Shown: positions 44,131-53,502 of the stretch, one piece after another
How positions within the stretch are numbered: the first letter of the stretch is position 1
How the letters are laid out: the number at the start of each line of letters is the position of its first letter
Source: Chryseobacterium sp. ISL-6
GTDB taxonomy: Bacteria; Bacteroidota; Bacteroidia; Flavobacteriales; Weeksellaceae
Reading direction: 5' to 3'
DNA length: 64,000 nt
Assembly (NCBI RefSeq): GCF_018613715.1
Contig: NZ_JAGGPT010000010.1
Location: 310,001-374,000 of the forward strand
Notes under the pieces: model-generated
Database searches by the model: none
Seen by the model: only the letters and a program-made list of their open reading frames with translations
Told to the model about the DNA's origin: nothing
Program-made: the position numbers and the translations under genes

Positions 44131-47100
44131 TTAAAAATTATATCGAACCCCCACTTGTGCCTGGAACCTTGATGCAAACTGATCAATGGTATAAGGTAAA
44201 CCCGGAGATTTAAAATTGTAAGTAGGATCTCCAGCCCCAGGTTGCCCTGTCGCTACATTTCCAACTTTCGTAAGACCCACACTGGCTGTTGAGTTGAAGG
44301 TGTTAGGTACAAAATACACTTTACCCCAATCTTTATTTAAAAGATTTGTAAAGTTGATAATGCTTAAAGAAATCTGTAAGGTATTTTTAGACTTTTCACT
44401 CAATCTGATCTCATCCATAATTCTGATATCAGCCTGTATGTTCCATGGTGTAACGTCTCCATTTCTTTGAGTAAATGTTCCTCTTCTACTGCTTAGATAT
44501 TTATTACTATTAACAAAATTCTCATAATCAGCAATCTGCTGTTGAGCCGTTACTAAAACAGTTCCTCCTGCATCTTTTATAGGAACTATATACTTAGCTG
44601 CTTCAGTAGCATCTTTGAAGATATATGCCAATCCCGCAGCCTGTCCTGTATTAGCAATGGTACTGTTCACAAAGCCCCAAGAGAAAGGATTCCCCGATTG
44701 AGCATTGAAATATACATTAGCTGATAATTTATTGGATTGAGAAAGATTTAAACCATAGCCAAGATTTGCTACAATTCTATTTTTAATGGCAAAATTAGAG
44801 GTCGTTAACTGAGGATCATTAGGAGTCAGAGACTGATTCATCTGCCAATTACTTTCCATAGAGTTTCTGATACCATTTGTAATATCTTTTGCATCTCCAT
44901 ACGTATATGCTGCAAAGAAGTTAAACCCAAAATTATAAGACTTGGAAATCTGTGCTGTTACGTTATATCGATACCCTTCCTTGGTATTGGATAAAAGATA
45001 GGCATTAGAAAAATTACTATTGATATTTGTGGTATAGATTGGCATCTGATGATTCACATCATAGCTATAATACGTTACATTATCTGTTTTATTAACCTGC
45101 TGGAATTTCAGATCATAAAGTACTTTAGTATAGATACCTTCTAATGTCAGTTTATATCCTCCAACAGTATAATCTACGCCCAATGAGCTTCTCCAAACTT
45201 TTGGCATTTTAAAATTATTATCAATAAGGTCTACCTGAACTTTTGAAGAGTTTTGCCAATTAGCAAAATTACCACTTACCAATGGATCACCATTAGCTGC
45301 AAGCTGTGCTGTAGTTGGTGCATTATAATCATAGCTTCCAAAACCTACCCCATCATTATAATAAGCATATCCTAACCATGCAAAGGGAATTCTTCCCACA
45401 AAAATACCAGAACCTCCTCTTAATACTACAGATCTATCTTCTGTAAGATCATACGTAAATCCTAATCTTGGAGACAATGTCGGTTTATTAAGATATTTAT
45501 TTGTAAGCTGGCTTAAAGGTGTATAATTATAGGTATTTCCCATATTAGGATCCTGTGGAGAATTATTAACCTTTGTACTTAAAAGTGGTTTATTTGGAAG
45601 ATCAGTATAATCTACTCTTACACCAGGAGACAAACGTAATCTTCCCCAGTTGATCTCATCCTGAAAGTATAATGAAAGAAGATTAACTTTATATGAAGCG
45701 TATGGGTTATTGAAAATCGTTTCTCTGCTGTCTCCATTAAATGGATAGGTTCCTCTTATTCTTGCAGGATTTGAATTGTAGAAATCTGCAAGGCTCTTAT
45801 AAGAAATCCTGCCATTAAGAGCATTTACAAAACCATAATCGATATTATATAATTCATTGTGTGTTCCTAATAAGAAAGTATGATTACCTGTTTTATAAGT
45901 TAGGTTATCGGTAATTTCAAACGTTTTTTGTTTCATATTGAAAACCGTAGCCTCTCTGTCGTTTCCTAATAAAATAGTTCCGCCATTATATCCTATTTCC
46001 ACCTGTGGGAACATCGCATTGGAAGAAGTAGGGTCTCTGTAATCATTTATAGAAGAGTATCCTAGCACCAAATTATTATTCCATTTATCATTAAAACGGC
46101 TCTTCAGCTCCAAAGTAGTGGTAGAAGCATTGTTTTTCTGAATAAAGTCCATGCTTGAAAATCTGAAATTAGCACCATCTCTTTCAAGGTTTGAAGCTTG
46201 TGAAAACACCGTATTATTCTTAATTGATAACGTGTGTTTATCATTGATCTTCCAATCGATTTTATTAAAAAGCTTAGCACTTTCTGAAAAGTTATTATAC
46301 TGGTTAAAGCTTCCTGTATTAAAGCCATATTTGGTACGTACAAAATCAGAAATTTGCTGGGCAACCGCGTCATTAACCAGTCCGTTGGGATCATTTGCAT
46401 TATAGAAAACAGGGTCTGTTCTTTTGGTATATTCAAGATTGGTGAATAAAAATACTTTATCTTTTACGATAGGCAAACCTACTCTACCCCCATAAATAAA
46501 ATCTTCAAAAGAACTTGGCATTTTTGAATTATCACCTGCTCTGTTTCTTCCTGTGATAGATGCGTTACGCCCATACACATAAAAAGATCCCTCTACATTA
46601 TTACTACCACTGCGGGTAACAGCATTAATACTTCCTCCAAGAAAGTTTCCTAATTTAACATCATAAGGAGCAATATATACCTGTACGTCCTGAATGGCAT
46701 CCAAACTTATTGAATTGGAACGGGTACTACTTCCCGGCATCCCCGATGTTCCGGTTTGCCCTCCTAATGATGGACTGAAACCAATGGCATCATTATTAAT
46801 TGATCCATCTATCGTAACGTTGTTATAACGGAAGTTAGTTCCGTTAAAAGAGTTATTGGCACTTTGTGGAACAAGCTTGGTAACGTCCTGAATTCCTCGG
46901 TTTATATTTGGAAGTCCGGAAATTTGTGCCTGGGTAATTCCAACACCATTTTTTACAGTTGTTCTTTTAGAAGTGAGCTTTACCTCATCTATTACTTTTT
47001 CTCTGTCTTTAATCTCTACAACCGGTAAGTCATTACTTCCCAGTGAAAGTTGCACATTTGTATTCGAATAGATAACTTGTGAACCATCGGAAATTTCTAT

Positions 47101-47316
47101 TGTATAAGGTCCTCCGGGCTGTAGATTATCCAAACTGAATTGTCCTTTGTTATTACTTTTTGTTTCAAAGGTACTGTTGGTAGGAACATGAATTACTTTT
47201 ACAGTAACTTCAGAATTAATTCCTTTTAATCTTCCGAAAATTTTAGAGCTGGTTTCCTGTGAAAATGCCAAGCCAAATGACAGAAGAGCAAAAGCACAGA
47301 TTATTTTTCGCTTCAT
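44131..47316 (-). CDS. Oar-like TonB-dependent outer membrane receptor
   Basis: 1061 residues from the ATG at 47316 (MKRKIICAFALLSFGLAFSQ). A start at 47379 would lie upstream of the TAATTTTG promoter box at 47350-47343, so it is rejected. After the signal peptide come a carboxypeptidase-regulatory-like domain (about 22-100), a plug domain (GVGITQAQISGLPNINRGIQDVTKLVPQ is its start region) and a long beta-barrel ending VGVRYNF with a terminal Phe. Substrate is unknown; Oar-type proteins bind peptides or proteins. No SusD-like partner is adjacent. It has its own terminator. Confidence 0.93.
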   Translation of the reverse strand: MKRKIICAFALLSFGLAFSQETSSKIFGRLKGINSEVTVKVIHVPTNSTFETKSNNKGQFSLDNLQPGGPYTIEISDGSQVIYSNTNVQLSLGSNDLPVVEIKDREKVIDEVKLTSKRTTVKNGVGITQAQISGLPNINRGIQDVTKLVPQSANNSFNGTNFRYNNVTIDGSINNDAIGFSPSLGGQTGTSGMPGSSTRSNSISLDAIQDVQVYIAPYDVKLGNFLGGSINAVTRSGSNNVEGSFYVYGRNASITGRNRAGDNSKMPSSFEDFIYGGRVGLPIVKDKVFLFTNLEYTKRTDPVFYNANDPNGLVNDAVAQQISDFVRTKYGFNTGSFNQYNNFSESAKLFNKIDWKINDKHTLSIKNNTVFSQASNLERDGANFRFSSMDFIQKNNASTTTLELKSRFNDKWNNNLVLGYSSINDYRDPTSSNAMFPQVEIGYNGGTILLGNDREATVFNMKQKTFEITDNLTYKTGNHTFLLGTHNELYNIDYGFVNALNGRISYKSLADFYNSNPARIRGTYPFNGDSRETIFNNPYASYKVNLLSLYFQDEINWGRLRLSPGVRVDYTDLPNKPLLSTKVNNSPQDPNMGNTYNYTPLSQLTNKYLNKPTLSPRLGFTYDLTEDRSVVLRGGSGIFVGRIPFAWLGYAYYNDGVGFGSYDYNAPTTAQLAANGDPLVSGNFANWQNSSKVQVDLIDNNFKMPKVWRSSLGVDYTVGGYKLTLEGIYTKVLYDLKFQQVNKTDNVTYYSYDVNHQMPIYTTNINSNFSNAYLLSNTKEGYRYNVTAQISKSYNFGFNFFAAYTYGDAKDITNGIRNSMESNWQMNQSLTPNDPQLTTSNFAIKNRIVANLGYGLNLSQSNKLSANVYFNAQSGNPFSWGFVNSTIANTGQAAGLAYIFKDATEAAKYIVPIKDAGGTVLVTAQQQIADYENFVNSNKYLSSRRGTFTQRNGDVTPWNIQADIRIMDEIRLSEKSKNTLQISLSIINFTNLLNKDWGKVYFVPNTFNSTASVGLTKVGNVATGQPGAGDPTYNFKSPGLPYTIDQFASRFQAQVGVRYNF

Positions 47317-47342
47317 ATTTTTTATACTTCTAAATTGTATGG

Positions 47343-47350
47343 CAAAATTA
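47343..47350 (-). promoter_or_regulatory. -7 promoter box of the TonB receptor gene
   Basis: Minus-strand TAATTTTG lies 27-34 bases upstream of the preferred ATG at 47316. It lies inside the longer reading frame, which fixes the start. Confidence 0.45.
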
Positions 47351-47671
47351 GAAGCAACAAACAGGAACTGCGGTAACATACAATTAACATTACATCACAT
47401 AATGTTTAATATTTCCTTAAAAAAAACTTAATTACTTTCTCATAATTCACTATATCGTCCTTTGTTAATTCTCCTGAAAATAAGCACTTTATTCAATTAA
47501 TAATATTTTATTGTAAATGAACCAAATATGAACGACTTCAGTTTTATTAAATTAATGTCCATTTAAAAAATAGGAGAACATTTGAAATGAGTCGTTAAGT
47601 ATTACTACGGTTAAAAAATATAGTATAATTACTATAGTACTAATTCTAAGTTACTGGTTGTAAAAAAATAT

Positions 47672-47679
47672 TACTTTTG
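47672..47679 (+). promoter_or_regulatory. -7 promoter box of the LRR protein gene
   Basis: TACTTTTG matches TAnnTTTG about 68-75 bases upstream of the ATG at 47747. No well-spaced -33 TTG. Confidence 0.4.
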
Positions 47680-47746
47680 TGATGTCAGAATTTATTATTC
47701 CCTCAATAAATCTGATAAGAATTAAAACCGTTTTAAAAAACACAAT

Positions 47747-49789
47747 ATGTACAAAATCTTATTCACTCTTTGTGTAAGCTTTTCTTTTATAGCTCAGTCA
47801 CAAAATCTTAATTTTACTGATTCAAAGTTTAAAGCTTTAATAGTAAATTCTACACCTTCCAACGAGATAGCTAAGGACCTAAATGGAAATCCTATGGCTG
47901 TAGATTCAAATGGTGATGGAGAAATACAAATATCCGAGGCACAGCAGGTAAAAATTTTAAATATAAAATCAATAGGAATTCCTGCATTTAATAATCTTCC
48001 AGGTTCTGTAGCAGATGCGCTTCTTTTTCAAAATTTAGAGGAATTATACATTAGGGATTCTAAATCTGCTGTGATCAACTTTACCAATAATAATGTGATT
48101 AAAAAAGTACTTTATGAAGGATCAGGAGGATTTATAGACAATTCGGGAATGAGTCATATTGTTCCGATTGACTTTTCATTTAATAATTGCTCCTCAGTAA
48201 AGGACGTTAATGATTTTGTAGCCAACATTAATTTGGCTCCCTATGATCCAGCTACAATCCTGAGATTTAAAAACTGTCCTCAGATTAAAGATGATATTAT
48301 TTTAAATAATAAAAATATTAAAGAGCTCCATATTGAAAGCTGTAATATCAAAACACTAACTTTTACCTCATGTAATCGTTTAGATAAAATAATCGTACCT
48401 AATATAAATTCATTAACAAAAATATCCGTTTTAGGTTCAAATGGAATAACCCTTACCAATACAAATCAGGACATAAATCTTGTTGCTAATAATTGTACAA
48501 ATTTACAGGAAATCATAGCAGATACTGATCATTATGATACAACGGGAGCTTATTTTACATCAGTAAATCTAAATGGCTGTTCTTCATTAAAAAAAATCAA
48601 AGGCCTTAATGTACCCACTATTGATTTTTCAAATACTGGATTAATCAATCTTGAAGAACTCGATGCATCATTCTACAACAGATATGGGTATAATACAACG
48701 TCAGGAGTTTATTTCGGAAATGTGACATCATTAAACCTCTCAGGTCTTCCCCATCTTAAACTATTAAAAGTATTCAATCAGCCGATCACAAATACGGTTA
48801 ACTTCAGTGATGCAACTGCATTAGAAAACATAGATATTACAAACTCCTCTGGCTATATGGCTATTCTGAATGTAAGCAATTTATCAAATCTAAACACTCT
48901 GAAGGCAGATATTCCCAATGATTTAAATTCATCAAACACTCATTTTGACCTACAGCAGATCATGGCACAAAACTGTACTGCTTTAACCAACCTTAGCATA
49001 AATGGAAACAGAGATCTAAAAAGCTTAAATCTTCAAAACTGTTCCAGCATACAGACTTTGAATCTCGGTTCTAACTTACCTGGAAATTCACCTTTTGACA
49101 ATTTCTCAGAATTAAATACTTTGAACATAAATCAATGTACAGCACTAAGAGATTTAGGTCTTACCTATACAAAAGTTCCTAATCTAGAGCTCTCCCAATG
49201 TCCACAACTTGAATCTATAGATTTTGAGTATAATTCTTCATTGGCAAGTATAAACACCTCACAAAACAGCATGTTAAAGTATGTGACACTTCGAAGTTGC
49301 CCCCTTGTTACCAACTTAGATTTTTCAAACAGTAGTATTTTAGAAGGTGTAGGTTTTTATAATATGTCGGGACTAACTCATGTAAATATTAAAAACAGTT
49401 CTTTGGAAGGATGCGAATTCTTCGGTTATGGCAGCAATTTAACAATATGCGTTGATCCTGATCAACTTACTAATCTGGAAGCTGAATATCCTGACATTAG
49501 CTTTACTACCAATTGTCCCAATACAATAAAGACACAGAGTTCCAAACTGGATAACATGATCACGAATACCAATATTTTTCCCAATCCTGTAAAAGATACA
49601 TTTCAAATAAAATCATCAGATCTGGTTAAGAATGTAAAAATAGTTGATGGCCTGGGAAGATTATTACTGGATCGGAACTTCAATAAAAAAGTCTTCAAAA
49701 TTGATATTTCAAATTACACGAAGGGAATTTATATCGTAAAAATAAAAACAGAAAAAACAGAAATCTCAAAAAAGATACTGAAAGATTAG
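47747..49789 (+). CDS. Secreted leucine-rich-repeat protein with type IX sorting domain
   Basis: 680 residues. Signal peptide ends near AQSQ (residue 18). An EF-hand/dockerin-like calcium loop follows: D53-x-N55-x-D57-x-E59 with E64 at position 12. The body has irregular leucine-rich repeats (xLxxLxLxxCxxLxxL, for example QNLEELYI and CTNLQEII) from about 90 to 590. The last about 70 residues (IFPNPVKDTFQIKS to KKILKD) form a type A C-terminal sorting domain, so it should be exported by the type IX system and attached to the surface. Binding partner unknown. It is divergent from the TonB receptor. Confidence 0.88.
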   Translation: MYKILFTLCVSFSFIAQSQNLNFTDSKFKALIVNSTPSNEIAKDLNGNPMAVDSNGDGEIQISEAQQVKILNIKSIGIPAFNNLPGSVADALLFQNLEELYIRDSKSAVINFTNNNVIKKVLYEGSGGFIDNSGMSHIVPIDFSFNNCSSVKDVNDFVANINLAPYDPATILRFKNCPQIKDDIILNNKNIKELHIESCNIKTLTFTSCNRLDKIIVPNINSLTKISVLGSNGITLTNTNQDINLVANNCTNLQEIIADTDHYDTTGAYFTSVNLNGCSSLKKIKGLNVPTIDFSNTGLINLEELDASFYNRYGYNTTSGVYFGNVTSLNLSGLPHLKLLKVFNQPITNTVNFSDATALENIDITNSSGYMAILNVSNLSNLNTLKADIPNDLNSSNTHFDLQQIMAQNCTALTNLSINGNRDLKSLNLQNCSSIQTLNLGSNLPGNSPFDNFSELNTLNINQCTALRDLGLTYTKVPNLELSQCPQLESIDFEYNSSLASINTSQNSMLKYVTLRSCPLVTNLDFSNSSILEGVGFYNMSGLTHVNIKNSSLEGCEFFGYGSNLTICVDPDQLTNLEAEYPDISFTTNCPNTIKTQSSKLDNMITNTNIFPNPVKDTFQIKSSDLVKNVKIVDGLGRLLLDRNFNKKVFKIDISNYTKGIYIVKIKTEKTEISKKILKD

Positions 49790-49849
49790 TCACTTTTTAA
49801 ACTCATCATTTTCATCTGAAATCATAAAATATTTGTCTGCTTTTTGTTT

Positions 49850-49857
49850 TATATTTG
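49850..49857 (+). promoter_or_regulatory. -7 promoter box of the DUF72 gene
   Basis: TATATTTG lies 34-41 bases upstream of the ATG at 49891. A TTG at 49833-49835 is only 14 bases upstream, shorter than the usual spacer. Confidence 0.4.
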
Positions 49858-49890
49858 TTATAATAGTATCAATCATAAAAACTTTCAAAT

Positions 49891-50781
49891 ATGAAATTCG
49901 GACAAGTAGAAGATCCTTCAAAAATAGATTTTACATTACCAAAAGATCACAGCAGAACTAAAGAAATTCTTAAGAAAAATAAAAAGGGATTGGAAAATAT
50001 CTCTATTGGATGTGCTAAATGGAATAAAACTGATCTTAAAGGATTTTATCCCAAAGGAACAAAGGATGAATTGACCTACTATGCTACTCAATTTAATTCT
50101 ATCGAACTCAACGCAACATTCTATGGAATGCCTACGCCGGATCAGGTATTGACATGGAAAGAGAAAACACCGGCAGGTTTTAAATTCTTTCCGAAAATTA
50201 CCAATACGGTTTCGCATTTCAGAAGATTAATTGATGTCACTGAACCGGTTACTCAATTTGCAACTTCAGTTCTTAACTTCAATGAGAAACTCGGAATGGT
50301 GTTTCTACAGTTACATGATAACTTTAAACCTAAAGATTATGACAGGCTGGAGAAATTCGTTAAAGAGTGGCCAAAAGAGGTTCCTTTAGCCATAGAACTC
50401 AGAAACACTGAATGGTTTACGGACGAAGAGATCTTTAATACCACCTGCGATCTTTTTGAGGCCCATCATATTACCAATATTATTGTAGACACGGCAGGAA
50501 GAAGAGATATGCTTCATATGAGGCTCACCACTCCAAATGCTTTCATCCGTTATGTAGGAGCTAATGCAGAAAGTGACTACGAAAGATTAGACGATTGGTT
50601 AAAGCGCGCCACCGAATGGAAAAAAGAAGGTCTTCAGAATCTGTATTTTTTCGTTCACCAGAATATTGAAAAAGCATCACCATTATTATCTGCCTATTTG
50701 ATAAAAAATATGAACGACGACTGGAAAACTGATCTGCAAGTTCCAAAAATGGCTACTGAAAATAATGGAACTTTATTTTAA
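49891..50781 (+). CDS. DUF72 (YecE-like) protein
   Basis: 296 residues. The barrel-like DUF72 fold is seen in SIGCAKWNKTDLKGFYPKG, YATQFNSIELNATFYGMP, GFKFFPKITNTVSHF, LGMVFLQLHDNF and the acidic VPLAIELRNTEWF strand, with FIRYVGANAESDYERLDDW later. These are diagnostic of the family, whose biochemical role is not established. Single gene with its own -7 box; no operon partner. Confidence 0.92.
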   Translation: MKFGQVEDPSKIDFTLPKDHSRTKEILKKNKKGLENISIGCAKWNKTDLKGFYPKGTKDELTYYATQFNSIELNATFYGMPTPDQVLTWKEKTPAGFKFFPKITNTVSHFRRLIDVTEPVTQFATSVLNFNEKLGMVFLQLHDNFKPKDYDRLEKFVKEWPKEVPLAIELRNTEWFTDEEIFNTTCDLFEAHHITNIIVDTAGRRDMLHMRLTTPNAFIRYVGANAESDYERLDDWLKRATEWKKEGLQNLYFFVHQNIEKASPLLSAYLIKNMNDDWKTDLQVPKMATENNGTLF

Positions 50782-50967
50782 CACCAAAAAAATCACCAGT
50801 TATTTGATCATTTTTTTGAGATTTTATAGAAATTTTTAATTTTTTACAAAATTTATTTCACTGTTTAGTGTGAAAAAAAAGTTTATTTACAAAAGCTAAT
50901 TTTTTCACTAATAAATGATATATTGTAGAACACAACCCGTTATATTAAATTGTAAAAAATTAAAACT

Positions 50968-51198
50968 ATGGAAAAAGAAATATGTACGATAAGTATCGCA
51001 AACAATTCGCTTGGTGATAATTACACTTTCTATGAAAATCAAACCATTAAAAGAATTTACGACAGCAACAATAAACATTTAGATATTACAGAGTGGCTGA
51101 CGAATGATCAGATAAGTAGCCAAAGTAAAGACAAACTTGTTAAAAACTGTCCTGAAGAACTTAAAGAAAAAATCATGCTGATCTTAAATTATCCATGA
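50968..51198 (+). CDS. Small hypothetical protein
   Basis: 76 residues, acidic and soluble. No signal peptide, no membrane helix and no motif I recognise. The C-terminus ends in an amphipathic helix (KNCPEELKEKIMLILNYP). It is followed by a bidirectional terminator and preceded by an A/T-rich spacer of about 185 bases, so it seems to be its own unit. Codon use looks like that of its neighbours. Coding status is supported mainly by length and placement. Confidence 0.55.
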   Translation: MEKEICTISIANNSLGDNYTFYENQTIKRIYDSNNKHLDITEWLTNDQISSQSKDKLVKNCPEELKEKIMLILNYP

Positions 51199-51230
51199 TT
51201 TGCTAAGATTTTAAAAATAATAATTCATAA

Positions 51231-51268
51231 AAAAATGACCTGCTCAATAAGCAGATCATTTTTTTTTA
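51231..51268. terminator. Bidirectional intrinsic terminator
   Basis: AAATGACCTGCT, a short loop and GCAGATCATTT form a stem with one internal mismatch. A-runs on the left and T-runs on the right serve both the small gene (plus) and the membrane gene at 51294-51887 (minus). Confidence 0.8.
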
Positions 51269-51293
51269 TTGTATGTTTCGAAAGATACTTTTC

Positions 51294-51887
51294 TTATTTC
51301 TTTATTCTAAGGAGTAGTACCAAATTGAGAAATAGCAATAGAAAATCAAGAGTTACCCAAATTCCAAGCTTTACATTTTCATAATTATAAGCATCAATTT
51401 GTTTTTTAGCTACTTCAGATAACTTTGCGCTTTGGTTGATATAGTTCTTTACTTCCACAATCTGATCAATATTCTTGTTAGGAACTGAGTGCTGAGAAAA
51501 ATAAACCAGATTCTTTTTTCCTAAATATCCGATAATCCAATATTCATCGGACTTATCCATTTTAAGGTATTCAATTCTGTAATATTCCGGGCGGATTTTT
51601 CCGATATGTTTGGCTTCGTGCTTCACATTTTTTTCCGGATTATTCACATTAATGACATAAAAATCTAATGTCTGTGGAAGTTTATTGACAACCTGCAAAC
51701 CTACAGAGTTGTTCACAACACCTACAGCACTTTTTTTTATAAACCAATAGCTAAAAACTGATATTGAAAAAATAAGTGTAGCAATACGAAATAATTTTGC
51801 CCATTCAGCACCTTTTCCCGATTTTACTTTAGATAAAATAAGAGAAATAATAGAGCAGAGAAAGATAACAAAGATGATTAATCCCAT
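51294..51887 (-). CDS. Hypothetical membrane protein
   Basis: 197 residues with three predicted hydrophobic helices: residues 2-18, about 32-51 and 172-193, enclosing a soluble domain of about 120 residues that begins after IKKSAVG. No family recognised. It lies about 40 bases after the HD-domain gene and may be cotranscribed with it. The gene ends at the bidirectional terminator. Confidence 0.7.
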   Translation of the reverse strand: MGLIIFVIFLCSIISLILSKVKSGKGAEWAKLFRIATLIFSISVFSYWFIKKSAVGVVNNSVGLQVVNKLPQTLDFYVINVNNPEKNVKHEAKHIGKIRPEYYRIEYLKMDKSDEYWIIGYLGKKNLVYFSQHSVPNKNIDQIVEVKNYINQSAKLSEVAKKQIDAYNYENVKLGIWVTLDFLLLFLNLVLLLRIKK

Positions 51888-51926
51888 ATTGCAAATATAC
51901 TGTTTTAAGAATTTTCAGAAGGAATG

Positions 51927-52571
51927 TTAATCAACATTCCATTCTTTATAGAATTGATCCAGAAATTTCAGCATGACATCATGCCTTTCCTGAGCAAGTT
52001 CTTTTCCTTTTTCAGTATTCATGAGATCTTTTAAAAGCAATAATTTCTCATAAAAATGATTGATCGTTGTTCCGTTGGATTTTTTGTATTCTTCTTTGGA
52101 CATATTCAGTTTCGGCTCGATATCGGGATGGTACATTAAATTATTCTTAAAGCCTCCGAAATTAAATGTTCTTGCAATGCCTATCGCTCCAATAGCATCC
52201 AGTCGATCTGCATCCTGAACAATTTTCAGCTCAATCGGAAGATCCTTTGGTGCTTCACCTCTATTTTTAAACGAAATATTTTTAATAATAAATAAAACCT
52301 GCCCTATGATATCTTCTGAAACATTCTCACTTTCTAAAAATTCGCGTGAAACTTTTAAAGCAATAGTCTCATCACCATTATGAAATTTAGGATCAGCAAT
52401 ATCATGAAGTAATGCTGCCAATTCTACAACCTCATCATTACAATTTTCACTTTCTGCGATCTTTTTTGAAAGCTTCCACACCCTTTCAATATGAAACCAA
52501 TCGTGTCCGGCTTCTGCACCTTCTAACTTTTCTTTTACAAACACTATTGTGTTTTCAATTGTATTACTCAT
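51927..52571 (-). CDS. HD-domain phosphohydrolase (YpgQ/YedJ-like)
   Basis: 214 residues. The metal-binding HD signature is seen as H27 (GHDWFHIERV), H56/D57 (ALLHDIADPKF) and D in VQDADRLDAIGAIGIAR. This is the YedJ/YpgQ family, which hydrolyses nucleotides or pyrophosphate bonds. It overlaps the upstream hydrolase by 8 bases, indicating translational coupling. Substrate unknown. Confidence 0.9.
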   Translation of the reverse strand: MSNTIENTIVFVKEKLEGAEAGHDWFHIERVWKLSKKIAESENCNDEVVELAALLHDIADPKFHNGDETIALKVSREFLESENVSEDIIGQVLFIIKNISFKNRGEAPKDLPIELKIVQDADRLDAIGAIGIARTFNFGGFKNNLMYHPDIEPKLNMSKEEYKKSNGTTINHFYEKLLLLKDLMNTEKGKELAQERHDVMLKFLDQFYKEWNVD

Positions 52572-53412
52572 TCTTTATTAATTCATTTAAAATAATATTC
52601 CAAAGCTTCTTGTTATAGTTTCTAAAAAAATTAACGTGGCCTATTTCTCCTTTTTCTGATTCGGATGCCCGTACAAGCCTATATGTTGGACTGAGGTTAG
52701 GATAAGTATCGTTCAATAAACTCTTTACTCCTTTATCCGTAAGCCAAACATCATCCTCTGCCCAGATCACAAAAACTTTCTGCGTTAATTTCTTAGAATA
52801 ATCATCAATTTTTTCCAACAAACCGTTGGTTGATTTTTTATTCAAAATTAAGGTTCTCCAGTCATAAGCACAATTTTTAGGGAGACTTTCTCCTAAACCA
52901 AACCAATGTGCTGGAAAATAACCCAACAGCTGTGTAGCCAGTGGCTGTGCGATCCCAAAGCCCAGATAAGCTTCTATTTTGGTTTTAAATTTTAAGTTAC
53001 CGACGAAAGCATTTTGAGTCCCGACAAAAAACAGTTCTTTAAAAATTTCAGAATCTTTATTCATTCCAAGGATCAATGCACCTACAGAATGTCCAAGACA
53101 AAATTTCTCATATTTTGCAAAGCGTGTTCTGATATACGTCGTTACTGTTTTATAATCTTCAGTTCCCCAGATACGCATGGATGCGTTGAACCCTTTCATA
53201 TGATCAGGTTTTGAAAGTCCGATTCCACGGTAATCATATGTGATTACCGTAAAGCCTTTTTCAGAAAAATATTTTGCAAAAGAAAAGTAAACATGTTGTT
53301 TCACACCCGTCGCAGAATTGATCAATAACAATTTTTCATTACTATTCTCTGGCATAAAAAGGTGTGCTACAATAGAGATATGATCTGTTGTTGTAAGAAC
53401 TAGCTTTTCCAT
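52564..53412 (-). CDS. Alpha/beta hydrolase
   Basis: 282 residues. The nucleophile elbow GHSVGALI gives the catalytic Ser, and a short lid region follows. The C-terminal segment has FVIWAEDDVWLTDKG (Asp region) and a His in GHVNFF, completing the triad. The N-terminus TYDYRGIGLSKP is typical of YheT-like or serine-aminopeptidase-type hydrolases. Its stop overlaps the start of the HD gene. Substrate unknown. Confidence 0.88.
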   Translation of the reverse strand: MEKLVLTTTDHISIVAHLFMPENSNEKLLLINSATGVKQHVYFSFAKYFSEKGFTVITYDYRGIGLSKPDHMKGFNASMRIWGTEDYKTVTTYIRTRFAKYEKFCLGHSVGALILGMNKDSEIFKELFFVGTQNAFVGNLKFKTKIEAYLGFGIAQPLATQLLGYFPAHWFGLGESLPKNCAYDWRTLILNKKSTNGLLEKIDDYSKKLTQKVFVIWAEDDVWLTDKGVKSLLNDTYPNLSPTYRLVRASESEKGEIGHVNFFRNYNKKLWNIILNELIKNE

Positions 53413-53423
53413 ATTTTAAAAGA

Positions 53424-53445
53424 AAAAAATCCACTCAAAAGTGGA
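53424..53445 (-). terminator. Intrinsic terminator of the ribokinase gene
   Basis: On the minus strand TCCACT, loop and AGTGGA form a short stem followed by TTTTTTTCTTTT. It lies about 60 bases after the ribokinase stop and just before the alpha/beta hydrolase gene. Confidence 0.65.
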
Positions 53446-53502
53446 AATTTTACTGTTCATCTATATGTTAATTGATATACTTTCGATATGTAGTAAATAG
53501 CT

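Larger units (their letters stand above)
47317..47746. other. 430-base divergent region between the TonB receptor and the LRR protein
   Basis: A/T-rich, with promoter boxes for both sides: TAATTTTG (minus, 47350-47343) and TACTTTTG (plus, 47672-47679). No coding frame, repeat or RNA recognised in the rest. Confidence 0.45.

Noticed and set aside
46104..46436. Minus-strand frame of 110 residues inside the TonB receptor
   Set aside because: A shadow in another frame of the receptor; no start context and no homology seen.
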